Shown in pieces: positions 24,051-32,148 of a stretch of 38,983 nt of DNA. Below the pieces are notes generated by a model that was not told where the DNA came from, searched no databases, and saw only the letters and a list, made by a program, of their open reading frames with translations. Made by a program: the position numbers and the translations under genes. Position 1 is the first letter of the stretch; each line of letters begins with the position of its first letter. Origin of the DNA: CAZKXX01 sp964556705 (lineage in GTDB: Bacteria > Acidobacteriota > Terriglobia > UBA7540); NCBI GenBank assembly GCA_964556705.1, contig CAZKXX010000026.1, positions 1 to 38,983 of the forward strand. The letters run 5' to 3'.

Positions 24051-24900
24051 CGATTCGATACCCCAGAATCAGGAGGACTCCGAAAACGAGCGCGTGCGCG
24101 AGTTCGGTGAAGCCGAGGCGATAAATCGCCAGCGGGCGGCGCCCGCGTCCAAACCAGGCGAATCCGCGCACCAGCACCGGACCGAACGCCAGCGCCGCAG
24201 CGCCCGGAAGAAGCGCCGCGCGCCAGCCGAGACCCAACAGCAGCGCCGTCGCAAACTGTCCGGCCAGGAAGGCGCGGCCGCGAGCGAGTTTTTCCCGCGG
24301 GTCGGTGAGGCGCGCGTTGTGGATCCGCGTCTGGACGTAATGAATCTGGTTCGCTGCGAAGAGCCAGTTGGCGGCCCAGAGCGACATCGCCGTCGAGTCG
24401 AGGCGTCCCGTTACGACGAAGTAGGCGCCGGCCGCCGTGGCGGTCAAGCCGAGCGCGCCGATCATTTGCGCGGCCATGCGGTTTTCGCGGCCCAGCTTGC
24501 GCAGCGCGGCCTGGACTCCGAAGGCCGCGGCCACCGCCGCACCCAGAAGGAGCAGACCCGCGGCGCGGCCGCCGGCGAGCAAAAAGGCCAATGCCGTTGC
24601 GGCCACGGCTCCGTAGATCGCCGCGGAGACGAAAAGAGCCTTCCGCTCCGCCGGCGTTCCGGCGCGCAACGGCGCGGTTTCCAGCCACACTTCGACGGGC
24701 GTGCGAAGCAGAAACAGCGCCAGCGCCGCCAGCGCAAACCAAGCCAGGAGGGCCGGGCTTCCGCCCTCGCGCGCGGCGACCCAGCCGCCGGTCGCAAGCG
24801 GAACGAGCAGAATGCCCCACGCCCCATGTTCCCGGGGGAAGACCACATGGCGCAGGCGCGTGGAATTCAGCGAGTGAAGTTCGCGGGCCACGCTAGACAT
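24043..24900 (-). CDS. YwiC-like polytopic membrane protein
   Basis: This 285-residue integral membrane protein has about eight to nine hydrophobic helices and begins its core with PREHGAWGILLVPLATG, the hallmark of YwiC-like proteins. Other conserved-looking parts are LFLLRTPVEVWLE, AANWLFAANQIHYVQTRIHNAR and YRLGFTELAHALVFG. The biochemical role of the family is not established; in Bacillus subtilis ywiC lies near nitrate respiration and fnr genes. Polar residues in helices and loops (QIHYVQTR, RIHNARL) recall prenyltransferase-like folds, but no DxxD motif is convincing. The ATG overlaps the stop of the DUF1858-like gene by 8 bases, so it is translationally coupled. Confidence 0.8.
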   Translation of the reverse strand: MSSVARELHSLNSTRLRHVVFPREHGAWGILLVPLATGGWVAAREGGSPALLAWFALAALALFLLRTPVEVWLETAPLRAGTPAERKALFVSAAIYGAVAATALAFLLAGGRAAGLLLLGAAVAAAFGVQAALRKLGRENRMAAQMIGALGLTATAAGAYFVVTGRLDSTAMSLWAANWLFAANQIHYVQTRIHNARLTDPREKLARGRAFLAGQFATALLLGLGWRAALLPGAAALAFGPVLVRGFAWFGRGRRPLAIYRLGFTELAHALVFGVLLILGYRIDG

Positions 24901-25141
24901 GGTTCTCCGCCCGGTGCTCGGGCCAGTCGGTGACTCCCCGCTTGTGGTGGATCACTTTGTTCAGCTCGACCACCAGGTCTTCCACCGAGGCACCCGCTTT
25001 TCGCGCCGAGTACTCGATGGGACAGTCGTCGCAGGACGGGCGCAGGCCGAAGCGCTCAAAGACGGCAGCGGTTTCCGGAAACTTCTGCCGCACGTCACGG
25101 ACTGTCTCATCACCGCGGATCAGATCTGTGAATCGAAACAT
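24893..25141 (-). CDS. Small DUF1858-like redox-disulfide protein
   Basis: This 82-residue soluble protein has the DUF1858/ScdA-N-like pattern: DETVRDVRQKFPETAAVFERFGL, then C37-D-D-C40, then a helical part AGASVEDLVVELNKVI. The two cysteines are placed for a redox disulfide or metal binding. Such domains accompany hybrid-cluster proteins, NO-stress proteins and radical SAM enzymes. The function is unproven. The gene starts inside the 3' end of the radical SAM gene (32-base overlap) with AGAGGTGA before the ATG, and overlaps the next gene by 8 bases. Confidence 0.75.
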   Translation of the reverse strand: MFRFTDLIRGDETVRDVRQKFPETAAVFERFGLRPSCDDCPIEYSARKAGASVEDLVVELNKVIHHKRGVTDWPEHRAENHV

Positions 25142-26339
25142 GGGTCACCTCTTTTCCGGGAGGGTCCGGCACGCGGGGTTCATACACGCAAAACGGTTCT
25201 TCGTCCATGTAGTCGCCGGTGGCCGCGAAGGCCCGCGCCCGGCAGCCCATGCAGACGTGCCGAAACTCGCAGAGGCCGCACTTTCCCTTCAAATTCTCCG
25301 TGTGGCGAAGCGTTTCAAAGACGGCTGAGCGTTCCCAGATTTCGGCGAACGTCTGCGTTCGCAAATCGCCCGCGACGACGGGCAGATAGCCGCACGGAAA
25401 GACTTCGCCCTGATGCGAGATGAAGCAGACGCCCGTGCCGGCCAGGCACCCTTTGGTGACGGCATTCATTCCGCCCGGATGGCCGCTCGCGCCCGCGCGC
25501 GCGTGCAGCGCCATGCCCGCCGAACCCGGCATCGTCATCTCGGTCGGACCGATGTTTCGCGGATGCGCGGCGGGTGCGGGCGTCTGGTGGGCGGCGCTGT
25601 GGGCCCGCCTCTCCGCAGCCCGCCGTTGCCGCATCACGCGAAAGTAGTGCGGCGCGCAGGTGGCTTTCAGCTCGATTCCGCCTTCCAGCGACCGGTCATA
25701 AAACCAGTTGAGAATTCTTTCGTACTCATCCGCGGGCACCATCTGTTCGGCGGCGATGTCCACGCCGCAGCCCACGGGAACCAGTAAGAACGTATGAAGA
25801 GCGTCCGCGCCGATCGAGCGCGCCAGCTCCAAAACCGCCGGCAACTGGTGCGCGTTGTGGCGCGCGATGGTCATATTGACTTGCAGGGACATGCCCAGCG
25901 CTTTCAGGTTTCGGAAGCCTTCGAGCGCGGCGTCGAATGCCCCCGGAATGCCGCGGAAGCGGTCGTGAGTTGCAGCGTCCGCGCCGTCCAGCGAAATGGA
26001 GACGCGGCGCACACCTGCCGCCACAATCCTGCGGGCAATTTCCGGGGAAACCATCGTGCCGTTCGTCGCCAGAGCGACGCGCAGCCCGCACTCGTTCGCG
26101 AATGTCGCAAGCTCAAAAATATCGCGCCGAAAAAGAGGCTCGCCACCGCTCAGAACCAGGATAGGTAGGGCATACTGAGAGACTTGCTTTATCAAGTTCA
26201 GGGCTTTGGTCGTAGGCAGGTCGTTTGGAGATGAGAGTTCTGTAGCGGTGGCGCGGCAGTGGACGCAACGAAGGTTGCAGCCCTTCGTTACTTCCCAGAA
26301 GATGAGTCGCGGTTTGAACTCGTGTTGTGTCGTCTGCAT
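25110..26339 (-). CDS. Radical SAM/SPASM enzyme, NirJ/AhbC/AhbD-like
   Basis: This protein has 409 residues from the ATG at 26339 (a GTG at 26342 precedes it; GGAG lies upstream). The radical SAM cluster motif is CNLRCVHC. VLSGGEPLFRRDI follows as the GGE motif, then ALATNGT and VRRVSISLDGA. The C-terminal SPASM part carries GCLAGTGVCF, VFPCGYLP, CGLCEFRHVCMGCRARAFAATGD and a last cysteine in EEPFC, enough for one or two auxiliary 4Fe-4S clusters. This layout matches enzymes of alternative heme and heme d1 synthesis (NirJ, AhbC, AhbD), though related SPASM enzymes modify peptides. A His/Ala/Pro-rich insertion near residues 240-300 is unusual. It is the first gene of a four-gene overlapping operon. 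Confidence 0.85.
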   Translation of the reverse strand: MQTTQHEFKPRLIFWEVTKGCNLRCVHCRATATELSSPNDLPTTKALNLIKQVSQYALPILVLSGGEPLFRRDIFELATFANECGLRVALATNGTMVSPEIARRIVAAGVRRVSISLDGADAATHDRFRGIPGAFDAALEGFRNLKALGMSLQVNMTIARHNAHQLPAVLELARSIGADALHTFLLVPVGCGVDIAAEQMVPADEYERILNWFYDRSLEGGIELKATCAPHYFRVMRQRRAAERRAHSAAHQTPAPAAHPRNIGPTEMTMPGSAGMALHARAGASGHPGGMNAVTKGCLAGTGVCFISHQGEVFPCGYLPVVAGDLRTQTFAEIWERSAVFETLRHTENLKGKCGLCEFRHVCMGCRARAFAATGDYMDEEPFCVYEPRVPDPPGKEVTHVSIHRSDPR

Positions 26340-26563
26340 CACCGGACTCCGTCGTGCAAAAAACTTTCACGCACTTGGCCAGAGTCATGAGCAACGCGGG
26401 TGCCAACTTGTCTGCGGCTTGGTGTGAGTCGTTGAGAATTTCATCCAGCCACGAGCTTTGAAAACACTGAGCCGCCCGGCTGAAGATTTTTATCGGTGCT
26501 TTTCGGGGCGCCCAGTCTGCGGCAGGAGTTCGGGAGTGCACTTGAATTTTATTGGGGGATGAA

Positions 26564-26591
26564 GATCACGGTTCGTCCGATTTCCGTGATC
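26564..26591. repeat. Inverted repeat, 8-bp arms
   Basis: GATCACGG (26564-26571) is mirrored by CCGTGATC (26584-26591) around 12 bases. It is a perfect dyad that could be an operator or RNA hairpin. Confidence 0.5.
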
Positions 26592-26602
26592 CCCATCCCC
26601 CT

Positions 26603-26632
26603 GACCCGCCTCTCGGCGGGTCCCTAGGACCC
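26603..26632. promoter_or_regulatory. Two overlapping, mutually exclusive hairpins
   Basis: GACCCGCC-TCTC-GGCGGGTC (26603-26622) shares its right arm with GGGTCC-CTA-GGACCC (26618-26632). Only one can form at a time, the geometry seen in attenuators and riboregulators. No U-tract or ligand motif identifies a known class. Confidence 0.4.
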
Positions 26633-27045
26633 GAAGTCCCTCGCACCCTCTTGTTGGGCACGCGACATGCCAAATGGTCCCGACCCTTGACCCGAGACAT
26701 CTCGCCTTACATCCTGTTGAAAACACAGCATGTTCTGTTAGGCGTCAGTTTCCGGAGAGCGCCCGGCCAGAAATGGCGGGGCAGAGCGCGGTGGGCAATA
26801 TGACCGAAATGGCCGAAGCCTGGGCGTCAAAACCCGCATGCCTCACCGATCTCCCGAAAACATGGCGCGAAACAACACTCCGAAATTTGACCTGAGCCGG
26901 AGTTCCTCCAAGGTTGGGGGGGGGACTGCCGCAGAACGACGGGTCTATCTTCACTCTAGCCAAGGGGGCGGGCATCGGGCTAAGCTACCGGCGTTGGAGG
27001 ACGGCGAATTCTCGCAGAGGTTCTCGAAGACGCCGCGGGCGAATC

Positions 27046-27579
27046 ATGCGGACTGCAATCAAGATCAAGACAGGAGACATCACCACCGTCGTTGTGGACG
27101 CGATTGTCAACGCGGCGAACACCGACCTGACCATGGAGTCGGGGGTTGCGGGAGCCCTCGCGGCCAAGGGCGGGAAGTGGATTGCCGAGGAGTGCCGGCG
27201 CATGGCGCCGATTCCCCTGGGTGAAGCGGTGGTGACGACGGGCGGAATCCTCAAAGCGCCGTACGTCATCCACGCCGCGGCCATGAAGCCCGGGGAAAAA
27301 GTGACGGCGGAGTCGCTTCGCCAGGCTGTCCACAACGCCCTCCTCCGCACCGAGGGAAGGGGGTTCAAGAGTATCGCCCTTCCGGCAATTGGGACGGGTG
27401 CTGGCGGGTTGAGCGTCGAAGAGAGCGCACGAGTAATGCTGCAGACGATCCTGGAGCACGTCAGGGCGACCACCAGCCTCGAATCCGTGGTGTTTGTTCT
27501 GGCCGATGAGTCGGCAAAACAGACGTTTGAAAGCGTCTATCACGAGCTGACAGAGCGCCCCGCTCCCAAGCCTGCGTGA
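27046..27579 (+). CDS. Macro-domain protein (ADP-ribose/OAADPR-binding)
   Basis: This is a 177-residue single macro domain from ATG 27046; an upstream in-frame extension to 26914 looks like non-coding sequence and was left out. The ligand-binding features are visible: GDIT followed by VDAIVNAAN, the GVAGALAAKGG loop, GEAVVTTGG, and IALPAIGTGAGGLSVEESA for the phosphate loop. Such domains bind or hydrolyse ADP-ribose derivatives, removing ADP-ribose from proteins or O-acetyl-ADP-ribose. It stands alone behind the dyad-rich spacer and its end overlaps the nominal methyltransferase frame by 4 bases. Confidence 0.93.
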   Translation: MRTAIKIKTGDITTVVVDAIVNAANTDLTMESGVAGALAAKGGKWIAEECRRMAPIPLGEAVVTTGGILKAPYVIHAAAMKPGEKVTAESLRQAVHNALLRTEGRGFKSIALPAIGTGAGGLSVEESARVMLQTILEHVRATTSLESVVFVLADESAKQTFESVYHELTERPAPKPA

Positions 27580-27605
27580 GAAGTCACGGGGGCAGCGAAC
27601 GGACT

Positions 27606-27661
27606 TTGGCTATTGGCTTTGTTTCTCTCACCTGTCCCCTTGAACCTGTAACCTTGAGCCC
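27606..27661. repeat. Degenerate heptamer repeat tract
   Basis: The sequence falls into consecutive 7-base units with drift: TTGGCTA, TTGGCTT, TGTTTCT, CTCACCT, GTCCCCT, TGAACCT, GTAACCT, TGAGCCC. It fills the spacer before the methyltransferase and explains the odd N-terminal extension of the longest frame there. Confidence 0.6.
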
Positions 27662-28796
27662 TATCCCCCTCAAGCGCATCATTCTCGACCTGCTCGCCCG
27701 AGAAAGGCGCATGACGTTCGAGCGCTACATGGCGCTCTGCCTCTATCACCCGGAATGCGGCTATTACGCGCAAGGCCGCGAGCGGACGGGCGTCCGCGGC
27801 GACTACTTCACCAGCCCGGACCTGCACCCGATTTTTGCGCGCCTGGTGGCGCGCCAGGCGGCGGAAATGTGGGAACGCCTCGGACGCCCTGAGACATTCA
27901 CGTGGGTCGAAATGGGTCCGGGAGGCGGCTGGTTTGCGCGCGATTTTCTCGAATTCACCTCGCACGCTCTGCCCGAATTCGACCGCGCGCTGGACTACGT
28001 CGCCGTCGAGTCCGCACCCCGCGCGCTCCGGGTCCTCCGCGCCCGCCTCGATGAAGGGGGAATCCGGTCGCGAGTGCGTCTGGTCGAAAATCTGGAAGCG
28101 CTTCACGCTGTCACGGGATGCTTCTTCTCAAACGAGCTGGTGGATGCCTTTCCGGTTTCCGTTGTGACGCGCGTTCGCGGGAGTTTCAGGGAGATCTACG
28201 TTGTGGCAGAGGGAGAAGAACTGGGAGAGAGACCGGGACCGATGAGTGATCCGGCCGTTGCCGCGTACGTTGCCCGATACGCTCAGGAACTGGAAAACGA
28301 CCATCGCGTGGAGGTCAACCTCCGCGCGCTCGACTGGCTGCGCGCCGTCGCCTCCAAACTCGCCCGCGGTTTTGTGCTGACCATTGATTATGGCGACCTC
28401 GCCGAGCGGCTCTACACGCCGGACCGCCCGCGGGGCACGCTGCTTGCCTACGAGGGCCATCGGGCCACGGAGGACTATTTCAAAGCTCCGGGCGAACAGG
28501 ATCTGACGGCCCACGTGAATTTCTCGGCGCTCATGGATACGGGGCGCAGTGCGGGTCTTGAAACGACGGGGTTCACGACTCAGGAGCGCTTCCTGCTGGC
28601 GCTCGGCGAAGCGAACGAGTTCGCCGACCTCTACGGGCCGGACGACACGGAAGCCTCCCGGCTCGACGCGCGGCTCAAGCTGAAACGGCTCATTAATCCG
28701 GAAGGAATGGGCGGAATCTTCAAGGTGCTCATCCAACATCGGAGCGTCAGCCGGCCGGAACTGACCGGGTTGAAGTTCGCGCGTCCGCGGAAGTGA
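27654..28796 (+). CDS. SAM-dependent methyltransferase, MidA/NDUFAF7 family
   Basis: This 380-residue protein is read from TTG 27654, just upstream of the family N-terminus (LKRIILDLLARERRMTFERYM, then LYHPECGYY). The frame extends to 27576, but that part is a heptamer repeat tract. Motifs include GDYFTSPDLHPIF, the SAM loop EMGPGGGWFARDF, CFFSNELVDAFPV, FVLTIDYGDLAERLY and GTLLAYEGHRATEDYF, LTAHVNFSAL. In mitochondria NDUFAF7 methylates an arginine of a complex I subunit; bacterial members are likely protein arginine methyltransferases, but targets are unknown. It converges with the M1-type peptidase gene, 24 bases away. The family is secure and the start tentative. Confidence 0.9.
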   Translation: MSPIPLKRIILDLLARERRMTFERYMALCLYHPECGYYAQGRERTGVRGDYFTSPDLHPIFARLVARQAAEMWERLGRPETFTWVEMGPGGGWFARDFLEFTSHALPEFDRALDYVAVESAPRALRVLRARLDEGGIRSRVRLVENLEALHAVTGCFFSNELVDAFPVSVVTRVRGSFREIYVVAEGEELGERPGPMSDPAVAAYVARYAQELENDHRVEVNLRALDWLRAVASKLARGFVLTIDYGDLAERLYTPDRPRGTLLAYEGHRATEDYFKAPGEQDLTAHVNFSALMDTGRSAGLETTGFTTQERFLLALGEANEFADLYGPDDTEASRLDARLKLKRLINPEGMGGIFKVLIQHRSVSRPELTGLKFARPRK

Positions 28797-28820
28797 CGAC
28801 GAGGCGGCCTCGGGCGAGAT

Positions 28821-30836
28821 TCAGCCGCGCTCCGCTTCGCTGAAGGGTTTCTGGATGAGCCGGTTGGCTTCGTCAAGCGCGCCCTGCGTGTTGTCGTTGG
28901 TCTGGAGGGCCCGCTGATATTCGCGCAACGCGCGGTCGCGCTGGCCGGTGACGTCGAAAATCTTGCCCAGCGTCAAGTAGCTCCAGACCTCGACCCACTT
29001 GGGCTGCAGGTCGCCGTTGAGCGCCGCGCGCATCGATTCCGCGGCGGCCGTGTAGTTCCGCAGGCGAAAGAGGACTTCGCCGATGCGGTAATGCGCCAGC
29101 GAACTGTTCCGGTTGAGTTCCAGAACTTTCTGGTACTGCTTGAGGGCTTCGAGAAGGGCCTGCTGCTGGACGAGCTGGTCGGCGCGCGCCATTTCCACCG
29201 CGACACGCGTGGCCTCGTCGTATTTGAGAATGCGGCTGGCGGGGTCCACGACGACGCGGGTGGGCCGCGTCGGCGTGTTAACCGTGAAGTCCACCGTCGT
29301 CCCCACCATCTCAACGCGCTCGTTCACGGGCCGCCGGCCTTCGGCGAAGACGCGAACCTCCACAGGCATCCGAAACAGGTCCAAATTCTGCTGGATTTTT
29401 CCGATCACCTGGTAACCTTGCTCGGTCCGGTAAACGGCCCAGGAGCGCGTAAACTGCGGCACACCGGTTGAACTGACCCATTGCGCAAAGAAAAAGGTGA
29501 GTTCCTGCTTGCTGACCTCCTCGGCGAGCCGCTCAAAATCCTGGCTGGAAGCGGATTTCCCCCCGTACTCGCGCGTGAAGAGCCGCAGCGTATCGAGGAA
29601 AGGTCCTTCGCCCATCAGCCATCGAAGCATGTGGAACACCATCGCGCCTTTTTGATAGACGATGGACTGGTACTCCGGCGTATATTCGCGCAGCCGGCTG
29701 GCCTGAGCGATGGGGGCCACCTCTTCGTGGGTCAGCGCGCCGATCTGGATTTCGCGCATCATTTCCTCGAAGGCGGACTCGCCCAAGGCCTCCTCGGTGT
29801 ACATCGCGGCGGAATAGGTGGCCAGGCCCTCGTCGAGATAGGCGTCGTCGAGCGAGGCCGGGCTCACCAGACATCGCCACCACTGATGCGAGATTTCGTG
29901 CGCGAGCAGGCGAAGATTGACGGGTTCGGAGAAGGCGCGCGAGGCGAGCGCAACGACTCCGGGGGCCGCGTAACCGCCCACGGTGCCGTCTTCGATCTCG
30001 ACAATCGCCAGACGTGCGTCCGGAAGCGGGCCGAAACGATCGGAGAAGAAGGCCAGGATGCGCGCCGCTTCTTCCCCATAGCTCTTCGCAAAGCGTTCGC
30101 GCTCCGGTGTCAAATAGAGAGAAATCTCCGCCCCCACGGCCGTGGCGGGCTGGACCGTGTAGCGCCCCGCGATGACCGTTCCCGGAAACGAGGACTCATC
30201 GTAACTAAATGAGTAAGTCGTCTTTCCCGTTTGTTGGACAGGCGCCTGCTGCCGGCCCGAGGCTACGACCGTCATTCCGGAAGGCACGGTAATGCGCAGG
30301 CGGGCGGCAAACCGGTCCACGTTGTAGCCGCTCACGGGGAACCATCTTCCCGAATAAAGCAGGAAACAACCTTCCGGACCGATATAAGCCAGCTTCAGGT
30401 ACTCGACGGGGCCGCCGTCGGCAGAAGAGAGCGCTCCGCCGTAATGGACGGTGATTTCGGACGGCGTGCCCGTCAGCAGCGGATTCATCAAATCCACTTG
30501 AAGATTCAGCCCCACCTGACGGAAGCGCACGTCCTGGCCGCTGGCGTCCGTCACTTTCTGCACGCGCAGAAAGCTGTGCAGGTCGAACGCCAGGCTCAGC
30601 ACGTCTGACTGCGGCACGAATTCGACCTTCACCTTGGCGGTCAGCGTGTTCGTGGAGGGAAATAACTCGGCTTCGATGTCGTAACGCGTGACGTCAATCC
30701 GCGATTCAGTCTGCGCCGCGGCGGGCCGCGGCAGGAAGAGTGCGCCGAAAGCCAGCGCCAGGCTGACCCACAGCGCAGCGTGCACACGGAACCGGGCACT
30801 CGTCGCCAATGGAGCTGACAACCGTCTTGAACTCAT
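28821..30836 (-). CDS. Exported M1-type metallopeptidase with C-terminal TPR repeats
   Basis: This protein has 671 residues from ATG 30836, preceded by GAGGGGAG; the longer frame to 30938 lacks this. A long signal sequence ends in RPAAAQ. The zinc site is HEISH (313-317) with the third ligand E336 in YLDEGLATY, an exact HExxH-x18-E. A catalytic-type tyrosine region reads YQKGAMVFHMLRWLMG. The usual GxMEN exopeptidase motif is replaced by GTVGGYAAPG, so true aminopeptidase action is doubtful. The last ~130 residues are two to three TPR-like repeats (ALKQYQKVLELNRNSSLAHYRIGEVLFRL, ALREYQRALQTNDNTQGALDEAN) for protein contacts. It is the last gene of the minus-strand run after lpxB. Confidence 0.88.
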   Translation of the reverse strand: MSSRRLSAPLATSARFRVHAALWVSLALAFGALFLPRPAAAQTESRIDVTRYDIEAELFPSTNTLTAKVKVEFVPQSDVLSLAFDLHSFLRVQKVTDASGQDVRFRQVGLNLQVDLMNPLLTGTPSEITVHYGGALSSADGGPVEYLKLAYIGPEGCFLLYSGRWFPVSGYNVDRFAARLRITVPSGMTVVASGRQQAPVQQTGKTTYSFSYDESSFPGTVIAGRYTVQPATAVGAEISLYLTPERERFAKSYGEEAARILAFFSDRFGPLPDARLAIVEIEDGTVGGYAAPGVVALASRAFSEPVNLRLLAHEISHQWWRCLVSPASLDDAYLDEGLATYSAAMYTEEALGESAFEEMMREIQIGALTHEEVAPIAQASRLREYTPEYQSIVYQKGAMVFHMLRWLMGEGPFLDTLRLFTREYGGKSASSQDFERLAEEVSKQELTFFFAQWVSSTGVPQFTRSWAVYRTEQGYQVIGKIQQNLDLFRMPVEVRVFAEGRRPVNERVEMVGTTVDFTVNTPTRPTRVVVDPASRILKYDEATRVAVEMARADQLVQQQALLEALKQYQKVLELNRNSSLAHYRIGEVLFRLRNYTAAAESMRAALNGDLQPKWVEVWSYLTLGKIFDVTGQRDRALREYQRALQTNDNTQGALDEANRLIQKPFSEAERG

Positions 30837-30981
30837 CGAAAAACTCCCCTCGTCCCCGGCCGGAGGTCTGCCGGAGACCCCTGCCCCGCGGAGCAACCTG
30901 CTTCCTTTTGGATTACTTTGGCCCATCGTCCGTTGCATGCCTCCCGGCGAGCCCGAGAAAAGCGGGGCTGAGCGCCCTTCC

Positions 30982-32145
30982 TTAGCCGGCCGCGCCTTCG
31001 CGTGGGCCCAACAACGCCAACACCGCGTCTGCCGCCCGCCCGATGGCCCCCGGGGGCCCCAGCCGCCCCTTCAGAGAGGTCAATTCAGCAGACATCCTTT
31101 CGCGCGCTCCGGGATCGTCAAGAAGGTATTCTACTTGGGCGGCGACATTGCGTGCATCAAAATCGCGCTGGATGAGTTCCGGCACCAGCGCCTTTCCGGC
31201 CAGCAGGTTAACCATACTGTAAAAAGGCACCTTCACGAGACGCTTTCCCACCTCCCAAGTGAGCGGCGACACGCGGTACACCACGATCATCGGGCGAGCG
31301 CACAGGAGAGCTTCCACGGTTGCCGTCCCACTGGCGATAACAGCCAAGTCCACGTGGGGAAGGACTTCAGCGCTCGGTTGGGAGACCACCCGGACCGTGG
31401 CGCGGCCGACGTAGCATTCGGCAAGCTCCCTTTCGAACCACAGCGGATCGAGCGTCGGCGCGCGCACGACGACGAACTGGATGCGGCGCGCCAGCGTCAG
31501 ACGCGTGGCCGCGTCGAGCATGGGGGGCAGGTTCAGCGCCACTTCGTTCTTGCGGCTCCCGGGAAGCAGCGCCACGGTCGGGAGCTCCGCGTCGAGTTCG
31601 GCCGCGCGAAAGAATTCCTCGCGCCCTAATTGCGACTGCATGAGGTCCACCATCGGGTGTCCGACGTATTCCACCGGAATTTGAGCATCGCGGTAAATCT
31701 TCTCTTCGAAATCGAAAATGCAGAGCATTTTCGAGACGTTTTCCTTGAGCTGCTTCAGCCGCCCGCCCCGCCACGCCCACACCTGCGGGCTGACGAAATA
31801 GACCACGGGAATGTTCAGCCGCCGGAGTCTTCTTGCCAGGCGGAGATTGAAATCGGGAAAATCGATCAGCACGGCGAGCCGCGGCCGTCGGCGCTCCGCC
31901 GCTTCGGCGAGGCGCTTCAGGGCGCGATAGGCGCGCGGCAGGCCGCCGACAACTTCCGCGACTCCGACCATCGTCACGTCGTGCGCGTCCACCAGGGTCT
32001 CGACGCCCGCGCGTCGCATCGCCTCGCCGCCGCAACCGAAGATTTCGGCGCCCGGGAGCCGCTCCGCAAGCGCCCGCGCCAGCTCCGCGCCGTACACTTC
32101 ACCCGAACGCTCCCCGGCAACGATCATCAGGGTCGTTTTCGACAT
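30982..32145 (-). CDS. lpxB: Lipid-A-disaccharide synthase
   Basis: This 387-residue glycosyltransferase (family 19) joins UDP-diacylglucosamine and lipid X to form the lipid A disaccharide at the inner membrane. Recognisable parts are MIVAGERSGEVYGAELARAL at the start, GCGGEAMRRAG, VTMVGVAEVV, AVLIDFPDFNLRLARRL, VVYFVSPQVWAWR, EYVGHPMVD, VALLPGSRKNEV, AVIASGTATVEALLC and PMIVVYRVSPLTW. Length is normal. It shows the host makes lipid A and so has an LPS-type outer membrane. It follows the second ABC exporter gene by 3 bases, which fits lipid transport and lipid A synthesis in one operon. Confidence 0.96.
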   Translation of the reverse strand: MSKTTLMIVAGERSGEVYGAELARALAERLPGAEIFGCGGEAMRRAGVETLVDAHDVTMVGVAEVVGGLPRAYRALKRLAEAAERRRPRLAVLIDFPDFNLRLARRLRRLNIPVVYFVSPQVWAWRGGRLKQLKENVSKMLCIFDFEEKIYRDAQIPVEYVGHPMVDLMQSQLGREEFFRAAELDAELPTVALLPGSRKNEVALNLPPMLDAATRLTLARRIQFVVVRAPTLDPLWFERELAECYVGRATVRVVSQPSAEVLPHVDLAVIASGTATVEALLCARPMIVVYRVSPLTWEVGKRLVKVPFYSMVNLLAGKALVPELIQRDFDARNVAAQVEYLLDDPGARERMSAELTSLKGRLGPPGAIGRAADAVLALLGPREGAAG

Positions 32146-32148
32146 GGT

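Larger units (their letters stand above)
26343..27045. other. Gene-poor spacer with several dyads and a G9 tract
   Basis: No convincing gene was found across about 700 bases between the radical SAM gene (minus) and the macro-domain gene (plus). Small frames (26113-26541 minus, 26552-26803 plus, 26674-26895 plus) have no family character. Base composition is less GC-rich at 26343-26580 than in the flanking genes. Structured parts lie at 26564-26591, 26603-26632 and 26703-26744, and a run of nine G at 26916-26924. Confidence 0.5.

Noticed and set aside
26343..26541. Upstream part of the minus-strand frame 26113-26541
   Set aside because: It runs out of frame into the radical SAM gene and has no family features.
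26703..26744. Integron attC-like dyad (TGTTAGGCG resembles the GTTRRRY core)
   Set aside because: The other arm reads GCCTTAC instead of RYYYAAC, the total length of ~42 bases is shorter than known attC sites, and no integrase or cassette array is present.
26552..26895. Small plus-strand frames in the spacer
   Set aside because: No ribosome-binding site, no conserved-looking protein, and they run through the dyads.
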